Assembly (NCBI GenBank): GCA_002724245.1
Contig: PBOG01000060.1
Span: 1-64,000, forward strand
Source of the DNA: Planctomycetaceae bacterium
GTDB taxonomy: Bacteria > Planctomycetota > Planctomycetia > Pirellulales > Pirellulaceae
Length of the DNA: 64,000 bases
Direction of reading: 5' to 3'
The notes beneath the pieces are model-generated. The model ran no database searches, was not told the DNA's origin, and saw nothing but the letters and a program-made list of their open reading frames with translations. Both the position numbers and the translations under genes were made by a program. This document shows, one piece after another, positions 27,494-35,915 of this stretch. The stretch's first letter is position 1. The number at the start of each line of letters is the position of its first letter.

Positions 27494-28558
27494 TTATCCA
27501 TCAACCGTCCCTGCCAGTATATGCTGCCAACTGACGCGTTGCTTCCCCACGTAAATCATGCGATCTCCGTGGACAGGTTGGGCACCAGCAAAGGAAGTGA
27601 TCATGTCACTCTCGCGTTGTACACACAGCAATGACATGTCCTGCTTGACCATCGAGGACGCGAGATTCCGGTAAGAATACTCGCCAGGCGGATCAACGAC
27701 TTCGGTCGCAAACAAACACGACTCGTGGATATTGCTCGTCAGCGCATCCATCATGCGTGCGACGCCTGGATCCAGAATTTCTTGCGTTAACAGATTGCCG
27801 GAAATCGTGTGGCTGAAAACAACCGAGTTGCAACGAACTGAGTCAAACAACATCCGATGTCGCGGAGCCAGACACTCCGCCACGGTATAGATGGACTCAT
27901 TCATGCTCTCGATCACTGCAACGGCCGATGCGACCACAGCATCACTGGTCGTGTCACCGTAGTCTGTTGCCAGCACAATTGCCAAACGTGCGCGATCGAT
28001 TCCAGCGCGCCGGTAAGTCTCGTCGTGCAGGACTGCACCTTTGACAAACGACACATTTCTCTTACGCAACGGCAATTCATCAATCTTGTCGGTAACGATG
28101 ACAATCTCGCGGCCGCCGTGATCACGGTCAGCACAGAGCTCCTCAATAATCTGCTCGATCCGATGTAACGACGGAAAATTCACGATCAGAATATGTCCCT
28201 CTGCGCTGATCGAACCCATTCCTTTTTGCTCCCTCGAAAGTCGTTCTGCCACCCACTCAAACAGCATACCTATCATCAACGAAAACGAACCCAGCCCTAG
28301 AATAATGACGAACACCACGATACCTAAACGGGCGCCGACCGAGTCCGCCTGCAAGTCACCATATCCGATGGTGCTCAAAGAAATTACGCTAAACCACAAC
28401 GCATCTCCGACCGTCGGGTCTTTCGTATATTCGAACACATAGTAGCAAGTCGCATTCCCCAGAATGCTAATTGACAGCACCAGTCCAAAGAGCATCGCGC
28501 TGACATCTCTTCGTCGACGAAATAGCCGAAGCCAGCGATTAACCGTACGCCAATACAT
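27494..28558 (-). CDS. Two-TM potassium channel with RCK-like domain
   Basis: The 354-residue protein has TM1 at about 22-42, a pore loop with the K+ filter TIGYGD (63-68), and TM2 at about 79-103, as in MthK/KcsA-type channels. The cytoplasmic part begins with a TrkA-N/RCK Rossmann fold (GHILIVNFPSLHRIEQIIEEL). The glycine-rich nucleotide loop of ordinary RCK domains (GxGxxG) is replaced there by NFPSLH, so nucleotide binding by the standard loop is doubtful. A C-terminal RCK/TrkA-C-like part follows. It sits between the unknown membrane protein and speD. A channel gated by a metabolite of this operon, for example a polyamine, is an attractive inference because polyamines block K+ channels. 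Confidence 0.92.
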   Translation of the reverse strand: MYWRTVNRWLRLFRRRRDVSAMLFGLVLSISILGNATCYYVFEYTKDPTVGDALWFSVISLSTIGYGDLQADSVGARLGIVVFVIILGLGSFSLMIGMLFEWVAERLSREQKGMGSISAEGHILIVNFPSLHRIEQIIEELCADRDHGGREIVIVTDKIDELPLRKRNVSFVKGAVLHDETYRRAGIDRARLAIVLATDYGDTTSDAVVASAVAVIESMNESIYTVAECLAPRHRMLFDSVRCNSVVFSHTISGNLLTQEILDPGVARMMDALTSNIHESCLFATEVVDPPGEYSYRNLASSMVKQDMSLLCVQRESDMITSFAGAQPVHGDRMIYVGKQRVSWQHILAGTVDG

Positions 28559-28622
28559 TAAGGCATGCCCATCGGTCGCCAGGAAAATTCAATGCGTTTC
28601 AGATCACAGACTACAGACAATA

Positions 28623-29720
28623 CTACAAACGAAAATCCGGGTTGGCACGTCGCTTCCAGATAAAGCCGTCTAGAATATAGTGGCTGAGTTGCGGCGTTGC
28701 CAACAGCGGCACGACAAACATCTCGGCAACCGGTTCCAGGCTGATCGCTGTGCCAAACAACCAGGCCTTGTCATGCCAGACAGTCCGGTCCCAGACCAAC
28801 TCTTCGGCGTACGCCAGCACCCAGATCGTCGCCACAAACCAGACCAGCCCGCGCCACCGTGCAGTAGCAGACACCTCTGCCCGAGCACGACGACGCGTCC
28901 AGTACCAGTACACCAATACCATGTACGGTACACCATGAATAATCACGTTCGTTACAGTGAATGCGTAGTCTGAATTGAAGGCCACGATACCCAGATACCA
29001 ACACGCCGCGGTAGTTACCACGACGAGATCCTTACCAGGATTCGGCGTTCCCTTGGTCCACCGCAGGAACGCTGTCACGGCATAGAGTCCCAGCGCCAGA
29101 CAGTAAATGGGCCAACACAAAGACTCCAATACTTCGGGAGCACCAAGGAAATCGTCTTTCTTGAACCAGACAAATCCACGCGGTAAATGGGCATGCCAGT
29201 AAACCAGTGGATACAACGTAGCAGCGTAAATCGCTGCCACATCGATCCACTTGCTCCAAGACTCCTTTTCCCCAGCCTTGGAGCGGTACAGCGCCACCCA
29301 CCCATACTGCTGTCGCACAAAATGAAACACCGCGAAGTAGGCCAATACCTGCCAGAACAGCCCCTCGCCTTCGCTATAAAGCACCACCCCCAGAAAATAG
29401 CCGACCAGCGGCGTTCCCCAATACAACCAGGGCCGCCGCCACAGCTCTTGCGGGTCAAAATAGACGCGAAACCCTGTGGCGTAGACGTGTGCGACATCAA
29501 TTAACAGGATACAGGTCACCCAAGACCATTCAGGCACGTCTCTGTCGAGCAGACCTGACGCTGCTCCCCACGCCAGCAACATCAGCGAAAGTAGCGCACT
29601 GCCGGCGAACGCCGCCAGGTCCACCCGCGCCGAAAACAACCACGGCCACGATGCCCTGTTAGATTGCTGTTCTGGTATGACCGTGGGCACCGACACGACA
29701 AAGTCCATCCTTACTGACAT
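28623..29720 (-). CDS. Polytopic membrane protein of unknown function in the polyamine operon
   Basis: The 365-residue protein has about eight or nine hydrophobic segments, such as AFAGSALLSLMLLAWGAASG, WVTCILLIDVAHVYATGF, YWGTPLVGYFLGVVLY and WQVLAYFAVFHFVRQQYGWV. Histidines lie at membrane edges in DVAHVYATGF, FHFVRQQYGW and LVYWHAH, a pattern seen in membrane oxygenases and haem or metal proteins, though no diagnostic motif is present. Its ATG begins the base after the flavoprotein stop, so the two are tightly linked. I do not recognise the family. It could be a membrane partner or electron acceptor of the flavoprotein. Confidence 0.8.
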   Translation of the reverse strand: MSVRMDFVVSVPTVIPEQQSNRASWPWLFSARVDLAAFAGSALLSLMLLAWGAASGLLDRDVPEWSWVTCILLIDVAHVYATGFRVYFDPQELWRRPWLYWGTPLVGYFLGVVLYSEGEGLFWQVLAYFAVFHFVRQQYGWVALYRSKAGEKESWSKWIDVAAIYAATLYPLVYWHAHLPRGFVWFKKDDFLGAPEVLESLCWPIYCLALGLYAVTAFLRWTKGTPNPGKDLVVVTTAACWYLGIVAFNSDYAFTVTNVIIHGVPYMVLVYWYWTRRRARAEVSATARWRGLVWFVATIWVLAYAEELVWDRTVWHDKAWLFGTAISLEPVAEMFVVPLLATPQLSHYILDGFIWKRRANPDFRL

Positions 29721-31403
29721 TTACAGGATCGAATCCACACGCCCCCGCAACGCGACTAGCACCTCTTCGGCAGCCCGTGTTCCCTGGAAAAACGCCTCTT
29801 CAAACAACGCGATTCCACTTAGATCTGAATGGCCAAAGTGAATACTGCGGAAGGGCTGGCATGCCAACTGGCGTGCCTTTCCCCAGACAAAACCCGGCCG
29901 CGGCTGAATCATCGCATGCCCCCAGCGCATGACATCCACACGCTGGGCAGATTCTCGAATCCCCTCATGGGCGCGCCCTAAATCTGCCAGCGCGATTTCA
30001 GCCCACTCTTCCCGGTCAAGCTGCAGCAACCGCTGTCGGCCCGTTCGTGAATCGTCGTCACAGAGCGGGTAGTAGTAGGTGAGCACGGCAGGCCCATAAT
30101 CCAATCCACGCTGATAACTCGTCGCCACATATCCCAGTGAAGGACTCTCATATAGAACATTATCCCACGCCAGCGGGAATCCCACACTCCGTGGCACCTC
30201 AGAGAGCGTCAAATTGGCAACAGCCCAGGCCCCATAAGAAAACTCGGAAACGTATTGAGGCACCTGCTCGCGGTAATCACGAATCAGGTAGCGTGACAAA
30301 AACTGTGGGGCTGCAAAAATGACTCTATCCGCCCGGTAACCGAATACCTGCTCTGAATCAGCTTTGACACCCAGAACATCGACAACCGGTTTTCCCTCAA
30401 TCTCGCGGGGAATGACCTCCGTTGCAGCGGCACCCAGCAGACACTGTGCCTGCACACCCGAATAGAGATGGCGAACCAATCGTCCATTTCCTTCAGGCCA
30501 CGTAACAAATGGCCGTGCGGCAGCACCGGCCTCCGGAATGCGAGCACAAAAATAGTAGATCCCCGCCCACGCGCTGGTCTGCTCAAGGCGCAAACCGTAA
30601 TCATCTCGGCAGGCATAGTCGACCCACCACCTCAGTCGCGGTGAGTGGAAACCACGCTGATCCATCCACTGGGCCATTGAAATCATGTCCAGCGCACGCA
30701 CTGCGGCCTCATCCGAACCCGCTGCCATCGGGACTGCAAAAGCGCGGCGTCCCTGGCCGTCTCGCCAGGCCACCCAGCGATCCATTTCTGCCTGAAATCG
30801 CGTCATCTGGTGCCGATCCTGGACAGACGCGCCCGAAGACAGATAGAGCCCCTCGTACCAGAGCCCCTTGTAAAACACGCGTTCTTCCGGATGCCGGCAA
30901 CGAAATTGTTCAGCAACGACAGGATCCCCAGCGGCGTCCGTTCCCTCGAAAACACCCACCTCATCAAAGAGACGAACCAGAGCCGGAAATTCCCTGGTGG
31001 GCGCGGGCACGTAGTGGGCTCCCCATGGGTAGGCAACCACGTCCGACTGCCCACTCCGCGAAGTGCCTCCTGGTTCCCGTTCCAACTCCAAGACAACAAA
31101 GTCCTCGACACCCGCATTGTGGAGACGCCGCGCCGCCGCCAGTCCGGCGATGCCCCCACCAACAATCACGACTTGCGTCTCTTGCAAGTCGTGTTCGGAA
31201 AACGAGGGTCGCAACCCGTCACGAATTCGGTGTCCCAACGCAACCGACGGACCGACCAACTCCCCCGGAGGTAAACCTGTATCCCTGGACTGGCAACCCT
31301 CCAGAAACACGGTTCCGGAGGCACCCAGAAAAGACGCCAACAGATCTCGGCGTCCGATATCCTGCGTACTTCGAGATCGTGATCGACCGTAATTGTTGCC
31401 CAT
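29721..31403 (-). CDS. Tat-exported FAD-dependent amine-oxidase-like protein
   Basis: The 560-residue protein has a twin-arginine signal with GRRDLLASFLG (residues 17-27) and a possible lipobox FLEGC (C37), so it is probably exported folded and may be lipid-anchored. The FAD site is VVIVGGGIAGLAAARRL (78-94), followed by VLELEREPGGTSRSG (104-118), the flavin amine oxidase pattern. A later segment near the C-terminus (FGHSDLSGIALFEEAFFQGTRAAEEVL) matches the FAD-closing GxxxG-type motif. Amine oxidases of this group include spermidine/spermine oxidases, so a polyamine-derived substrate fits its place after the SpeE-like gene. Protoporphyrinogen-oxidase-like or carotenoid-type activity cannot be excluded. 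Confidence 0.85.
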   Translation of the reverse strand: MGNNYGRSRSRSTQDIGRRDLLASFLGASGTVFLEGCQSRDTGLPPGELVGPSVALGHRIRDGLRPSFSEHDLQETQVVIVGGGIAGLAAARRLHNAGVEDFVVLELEREPGGTSRSGQSDVVAYPWGAHYVPAPTREFPALVRLFDEVGVFEGTDAAGDPVVAEQFRCRHPEERVFYKGLWYEGLYLSSGASVQDRHQMTRFQAEMDRWVAWRDGQGRRAFAVPMAAGSDEAAVRALDMISMAQWMDQRGFHSPRLRWWVDYACRDDYGLRLEQTSAWAGIYYFCARIPEAGAAARPFVTWPEGNGRLVRHLYSGVQAQCLLGAAATEVIPREIEGKPVVDVLGVKADSEQVFGYRADRVIFAAPQFLSRYLIRDYREQVPQYVSEFSYGAWAVANLTLSEVPRSVGFPLAWDNVLYESPSLGYVATSYQRGLDYGPAVLTYYYPLCDDDSRTGRQRLLQLDREEWAEIALADLGRAHEGIRESAQRVDVMRWGHAMIQPRPGFVWGKARQLACQPFRSIHFGHSDLSGIALFEEAFFQGTRAAEEVLVALRGRVDSIL

Positions 31404-31418
31404 AATCTGACAATCTCT

Positions 31419-32921
31419 CTACCTGGCGATTTCCCATTCTCGGTCGTAGTAGGAAACCAGTATTTGATTGTCCAAGCGATTAATTTCGGTCGCCAACGGC
31501 AGCATATCATTGGGCAATTTAAACATCGTTTCCACGACGTCATCATTGAGAAAATCCAGATCTTCTCGGCAACCGTGTGGAATTTCAAAAGGCTGCAACT
31601 GTGCAAGGGCAAACCCCCACACCCCGAATGACGGAACCGAAACACGGTAGGGACGCACGGCAAACCCCGCAGATTCCAGCGTATTTACAATGCACCAAAA
31701 CGAACGAGGCGCTTCGAGCGGCGAGGTACATTGGATCGCAACCGCCGCGTCTTTCGCCAACAGAGATTTCAGCTGGCGATAGAAACGGCGGGTATACAAC
31801 TTGCCCAATGAAAAGTTATTGGGATCTGGAAAATCGATAACGACCAGGTCAAACGGCTGCCATGATCCCTCCATCCAGATCATCGCATCAGCATTGATGA
31901 CTTCCACCCGGTCATCATGAAACGCTCCCTCATTCAAGTCTTCCAGGGGAGGAAATCGTGCAGACAGGCCAGTCATCGCCGGATCTAAATCAACCAGCGT
32001 AACGTGTTCCACCGTGTCGTACTTCAGTATTTCACGCAGTGCCAACCCGTCACCACCGCCCAGCACCAACACGCGTTGCGGCTGCTGCACAAGCGTCGCG
32101 GCCGGATGAACCAATGCTTCATGGTATCGATATTCATCGCGCGAACTGAATTGCAGATTGCCATCCAGCCAAAGCTGAAAACCATTCGCACGCTGAGTCA
32201 TCACGATACGTTGATACCGAGAGGTGCTGGAATAAACCACTGCATCACTGTAGAGCTGATCTTCCGACCAGGTCGTAAACTGATCCGCCTTGATCATGCC
32301 AGCAACCAGCAACACAATCACCAACACGCCACGGACCCGCAAAAAAACCACACCCCGCCCCAGGCTCGACTGCAGCACCCACGTGCCCCACAGGCCCACA
32401 ATCGCATTACAGATTCCAAATGTCAGTGAAGTCCGCACCAACCCCAGATCGGGCACCAGAAAGATGGGAAACAACAACGATGCCAGCAAACAGCCCACGT
32501 AGTCAAATGTCAGGACACGCGAAACCAGATGTTTGAAATCCAGATCCTCGCGCAGAATGCGCATCAACAGCGGCAATTCCAGGCCGACTAAGGTGCCAAT
32601 CGCCAGGATCATGCAATAGAGCACGACGGTAAAGAACTGCAAGCTGGCAAAACTCAGAAACAAGAGGGGCGCAGAAAAACCGCCCAGCAACGCGACAGCC
32701 AGCTCCACCTCGATGAAGTACCGGGACAGAGACTTCTCTAGAAACCCCGACAACCAGGCACCAACTCCCAAGGCAAACAGATAGACTCCGATACAGGTAG
32801 AAAACTGGGTCACCGAATCGCCGAGCAGATAACTAGCCAGCGTGCCAGCGAGCAGTTCATAGATGAGTCCACACGTAGCGATCACAAACACATTGAGAAA
32901 CAAGATCGCGGTGCGAGACAT
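31419..32921 (-). CDS. Membrane-fused spermidine synthase-like protein
   Basis: The 500-residue protein has an N-terminal membrane part with about seven segments (residues 5-210) and a C-terminal spermidine synthase domain (about 225-480). The domain keeps LGGGDGLALREIL (287-299), the acidic VDLDPAM (310-316), and the aminopropyltransferase Asp site as DFPDPNNFSLGKLYTRRFY (363-381), close to the DxxDP of SpeE. It should transfer aminopropyl from decarboxylated AdoMet, made by SpeD of this operon, to an amine at the membrane. The acceptor may be a lipid, a small amine or a protein. Membrane-fused SpeE proteins recur next to DUF350 and DUF4178 genes. Confidence 0.92.
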   Translation of the reverse strand: MSRTAILFLNVFVIATCGLIYELLAGTLASYLLGDSVTQFSTCIGVYLFALGVGAWLSGFLEKSLSRYFIEVELAVALLGGFSAPLLFLSFASLQFFTVVLYCMILAIGTLVGLELPLLMRILREDLDFKHLVSRVLTFDYVGCLLASLLFPIFLVPDLGLVRTSLTFGICNAIVGLWGTWVLQSSLGRGVVFLRVRGVLVIVLLVAGMIKADQFTTWSEDQLYSDAVVYSSTSRYQRIVMTQRANGFQLWLDGNLQFSSRDEYRYHEALVHPAATLVQQPQRVLVLGGGDGLALREILKYDTVEHVTLVDLDPAMTGLSARFPPLEDLNEGAFHDDRVEVINADAMIWMEGSWQPFDLVVIDFPDPNNFSLGKLYTRRFYRQLKSLLAKDAAVAIQCTSPLEAPRSFWCIVNTLESAGFAVRPYRVSVPSFGVWGFALAQLQPFEIPHGCREDLDFLNDDVVETMFKLPNDMLPLATEINRLDNQILVSYYDREWEIAR

Positions 32922-32930
32922 AACAGACGC

Positions 32931-33332
32931 TTAACCCAGTATGGCGGCCGACAAAATGATTGCCATGCCCAGAATCATGGCCCCCACGATAATGCCTAAG
33001 GCCACATTCTGATCCTCTTCGATTTCACGACGAATGGAAAACGGTGACAATTTGACGATCAGCCAGATACTAATCGCAAATAGTACCAGCCCAACCGTTG
33101 TGAATACCACCGCCAGCACCAGTGGCTTGATCAGATCGGCCACCAGATCCAGGCTGTCACCGGAGGCGAACTCAGGAGCCGCAAATTCGGCCCCGTCCGC
33201 CGGTGCTCCGTCCGTAGGTGCCGGAGCTGGTGTTTCTACTACTGCCTGCGCCCAGATCGGCCCCCCTGATGCCAACGCGAGAAAACATATCAAAGCGATA
33301 CAGCGACACGTTCCCCAGTTACGCATTTCCAA
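32931..33332 (-). CDS. DUF350-family small membrane protein
   Basis: The 133-residue protein has a signal peptide, an Ala/Pro-rich linker and two transmembrane segments. The DUF350 core is clear: the first helix (LAVVFTTVGLVLFAISIWLIV), the motif LSPFSIRREIEEDQNVALGI and the second helix (VGAMILGMAIILSAAIL). DUF350 has no known activity. Its charged loop IRREIEEDQN is highly conserved in the family and would lie between the helices. The stop is 9 bases before the SpeE-like start, which implies translational coupling. E. coli YjfL is a DUF350 member and is next to a glutathionylspermidine synthase-like gene, another polyamine link. Confidence 0.9.
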   Translation of the reverse strand: MEMRNWGTCRCIALICFLALASGGPIWAQAVVETPAPAPTDGAPADGAEFAAPEFASGDSLDLVADLIKPLVLAVVFTTVGLVLFAISIWLIVKLSPFSIRREIEEDQNVALGIIVGAMILGMAIILSAAILG

Positions 33333-33383
33333 TCTCCATATTTTGTTGAAATCACTCTATTTTCGTGAGCCAGACTACGCGGA

Positions 33384-33764
33384 TTACTTTCCTCCACTGT
33401 AGCCGGAACCATAACTGCGAGAGGTGCTCCGTCCGGAGCTGTAACTCCGGGAACGCGAACGTCCGGAACTATAGCTTCTGGACCGGCTCCCTCTGGAACG
33501 ATAGCGAGAGTTCCTTCTGTCATAAGAATCATACCGATTTCCGTAGCGATCATGGCGATTTCTATTCGAGCCATAACGAGAATTACGTCTATTGGACGAA
33601 CTGCCGGAACTACTCGTCGCAGCAGCGTAACTGGTTCTCCGGACAGCCGGTCTGGAGTCCTTTCCCGACGGCCACAATTCAACACCCTGGAATGACACGG
33701 CGCAGTATCCCAGCAGTAACGCACCACTCGCTCCCAGGTAGATTAATTTGGCCACAACACGCAC
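33384..33764 (-). CDS. Small Ser/Arg/Gly-rich membrane or secreted protein
   Basis: The 126-residue protein has one hydrophobic N-terminal segment (KLIYLGASGALLLGYCAVSF, about 6-25) and then a long, basic, low-complexity tail. The tail is rich in Ser, Arg, Tyr and Gly and is made of SRSYSSGR-type repeats, ending SGYSGGK. It should be anchored or exported with a disordered positive tail. It lies 19 bases after the DUF4178 gene and 51 bases before the DUF350 gene, so it belongs to the operon. Coding is supported by its position and the in-frame repeats. The tail could bind polyanions or be modified (Ser, Tyr or Lys). No family is recognised. Confidence 0.7.
   Translation of the reverse strand: MRVVAKLIYLGASGALLLGYCAVSFQGVELWPSGKDSRPAVRRTSYAAATSSSGSSSNRRNSRYGSNRNRHDRYGNRYDSYDRRNSRYRSRGSRSRSYSSGRSRSRSYSSGRSTSRSYGSGYSGGK
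33387..33500 (-). repeat. Degenerate tandem repeat encoding SRSYSSGR units
   Basis: About 37 codons at the 3' end of the small protein gene are built from imperfect 24-base units encoding SRSYSSGR, SRSRSYSSGR and STSRSYGSGY. The units differ by silent and conservative changes, so they are old enough to have diverged under selection on the amino-acid pattern. Confidence 0.7.
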
Positions 33765-33783
33765 TCCATCTCAAAGACCTCGT

Positions 33784-35829
33784 TCACACCTTGTCCGTAT
33801 CCTGCCAGCGACGGCTCTCGAATACAAAGTTAAAAATTCCGACAAACATCAGCGGAACCACCAGCGCAACAAGCAGGAGTATCAGATTCCCCATGGAAGG
33901 AACGTTCTGATCGACTCGAAATGACAACTTGCGAGGCAGAGAGCCCGTTGGCATATTTCCCCCACTCGCTGGCGGCTGTCCGGAACTACTTTCGACTCGC
34001 AAACGCAAGGTGTAACGGGAAGTCGGCAAACGCGAAATCAACTTGCGAGTGGGGGCTGCACGGGTGGCCAAAGCAGCAAAGGATCCCCTGGGATAAGAAA
34101 ACCCCTTATCGGACTCGTCATAAAAATTCCCTCGGATCATCATCCAGTCGCTCGCAAGCGAAGACTGCAACCGGAAGCTGACCCGCAAGTTACTACCTGA
34201 CTTGATCTCAAATGGACCCTGGTCAAAATCTTTTACTGAGCTGGTCGCCCCCACTTCACTAACTTCTACCTCGCCGCTGCCGACATTACGTGTTCCCTGC
34301 GTTGCCCGCACGAGACCGCCCAGTAGTAACGCCACGACGACCATAATGGCAGCCGGCACATAGACACCCGACAACGGAAACGGCTGCAGCGAACCTACAC
34401 TCCACGACCTTGGCAGGTCCTCGACTCCAAACGCCTCCTCAATCTCGCTGGCGGGAACGTACTCGCTCAGCACGAAATTCACTTCGTGCTTGTTCGCACT
34501 GGCAATCCCCGACTGACGCTGGTACTCGCGGCCAACCGCGGCCCGATCGCGATAACGTGGCCCCTCGTCGAAGTCATTACGATTACCCTTGGGCTTCTTG
34601 AGGCTTCGAACTCGTCCCACTGGCTCAGGGTCTCGTTCCGTCTCGGCCACTTCACGCGAGATCATCAAGGGTGGCCGTATGTAATCCCAGGTACGAGTGC
34701 GTTCTCCCAGACGAACCTTCCAATAAAACTCACCGTAGACCGCTTTCACTACAGGCTTGGACCGATCGTAAATCTTGAACCGCTGCTCGTCATAAATTGC
34801 TTCTTCGTAGGAGGCAGCCACCTCGCCCGGCATCAGTGGCCTGGCAAACGACCAGTGGTCATCACTATGAATGAGCCAGTGGTAAGGCTGACGTGGCACG
34901 CGCAACAGGTACTCATCCCACTCAAACCCCTCTGCACTACGGCGCACAAAACCGATCACTGTGCAGGAAGTCTCCCGCAGCTCCCCCTTGGTCCCTAACG
35001 GAATCTTGGGTTTCGCCTTTTTCTGCTTGAGGGCCGAGATAAATTTGAGGTTTCCCTGACTACAGTCCAAAAGAGAATCACAATAAACGCAGGCATACCG
35101 TTCCGCCTTTTGCGGATCTTTCACCTCAATCGCACCTGCACACGTGGGACAGCTCACGGCAACCGACTCGGCGATTTGCGGTGAGCTCTCACGAGCTTCT
35201 TCGCGGTCCGAAATCCCGAACCTCCGCAACGGAAATTCTCTACCGACAAAAAAGTCCCAGCTCCCGTCATTCTCATCGAGTGTGACAAACTTGCCCGCAC
35301 TCCCCTGCAGATCGACAAAGCGTGTCACTTCGCCCGGGCGCACGGAAAGAGGAATCTCACCTTCCGCAGAAACTACGGTGGCTTGCCCCTTTTCCACGAC
35401 CGTCATTTTTCCGTGACCGGGCATGCGCACCTTGTGCGCGACTGTCATCTCCTCAAAAGCAGGTATATCGGCGTCCTGCGGCAAATCTTTGGGAAACGTG
35501 AGGTAGTAACGTCCCTGGGCTTCAGCGAGCCAACCCCATTTTTCCCCGCTGTCAAACGCGACGAACCACTCACTCCAGATCGCCCCGGCCGCATGCTTCA
35601 TTTGCACTCGACCAGTGATGTCAAAGGACCGACCCTTGATCATTCCTGACAGCCCGGTCCGCAAGGGAGAATCCGACTGCACTAAATCAGCAACCTTCCC
35701 ATAGTCTTCCAGGGCACCGCCACCGCGACCAACCAGAGACTCGCAATGCGGACAGATGAGCGTCACCGAGTTTTCAAAACGAAACTCGACCGCCCCCCCA
35801 CATCCAGGACAGGATCCCTCAAACCCCAT
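33784..35829 (-). CDS. DUF4178 protein with zinc ribbons and C-terminal membrane segment
   Basis: The start is set at ATG 35829 because AGGGAGGGA lies 10 bases before it, inside the longer frame from 35856. The protein of about 681 residues has a zinc ribbon (CPGCGGAVEF...CPHC), a DUF4178 domain containing IKGRSFDITGRVQMK and SEWFVAFDSGEKWGWLAEAQGRYYL, a second ribbon (CPTCAGAIE...CVYC, with DSLL after it), and a second DUF4178 domain (GTKGELRETSCTVIGFVRR ... WDEYLLRVPRQPYHWL). Two hydrophobic segments follow, one near the middle-C part (FPLSGVYVPAAIMVVVALLLGG) and one at the end (NLILLLVALVVPLMFVGIFNF). DUF4178 is of unknown function. It is the first gene of the operon. Confidence 0.92.
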   Translation of the reverse strand: MGFEGSCPGCGGAVEFRFENSVTLICPHCESLVGRGGGALEDYGKVADLVQSDSPLRTGLSGMIKGRSFDITGRVQMKHAAGAIWSEWFVAFDSGEKWGWLAEAQGRYYLTFPKDLPQDADIPAFEEMTVAHKVRMPGHGKMTVVEKGQATVVSAEGEIPLSVRPGEVTRFVDLQGSAGKFVTLDENDGSWDFFVGREFPLRRFGISDREEARESSPQIAESVAVSCPTCAGAIEVKDPQKAERYACVYCDSLLDCSQGNLKFISALKQKKAKPKIPLGTKGELRETSCTVIGFVRRSAEGFEWDEYLLRVPRQPYHWLIHSDDHWSFARPLMPGEVAASYEEAIYDEQRFKIYDRSKPVVKAVYGEFYWKVRLGERTRTWDYIRPPLMISREVAETERDPEPVGRVRSLKKPKGNRNDFDEGPRYRDRAAVGREYQRQSGIASANKHEVNFVLSEYVPASEIEEAFGVEDLPRSWSVGSLQPFPLSGVYVPAAIMVVVALLLGGLVRATQGTRNVGSGEVEVSEVGATSSVKDFDQGPFEIKSGSNLRVSFRLQSSLASDWMMIRGNFYDESDKGFSYPRGSFAALATRAAPTRKLISRLPTSRYTLRLRVESSSGQPPASGGNMPTGSLPRKLSFRVDQNVPSMGNLILLLVALVVPLMFVGIFNFVFESRRWQDTDKV

Positions 35830-35915
35830 GGCCGCGAGTCCCTCCCTAGAACACACTGGCAGGTATCATGCGGAAAACGCACCGGCGCGAGCCGACACGA
35901 CGCCTGCCCAACCAA

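Noticed and set aside
33384-33764. Non-coding low-complexity DNA
   Set aside because: Position within the operon, a hydrophobic N-terminus and the in-frame amino-acid repeat pattern favour a real gene, although confidence is moderate.
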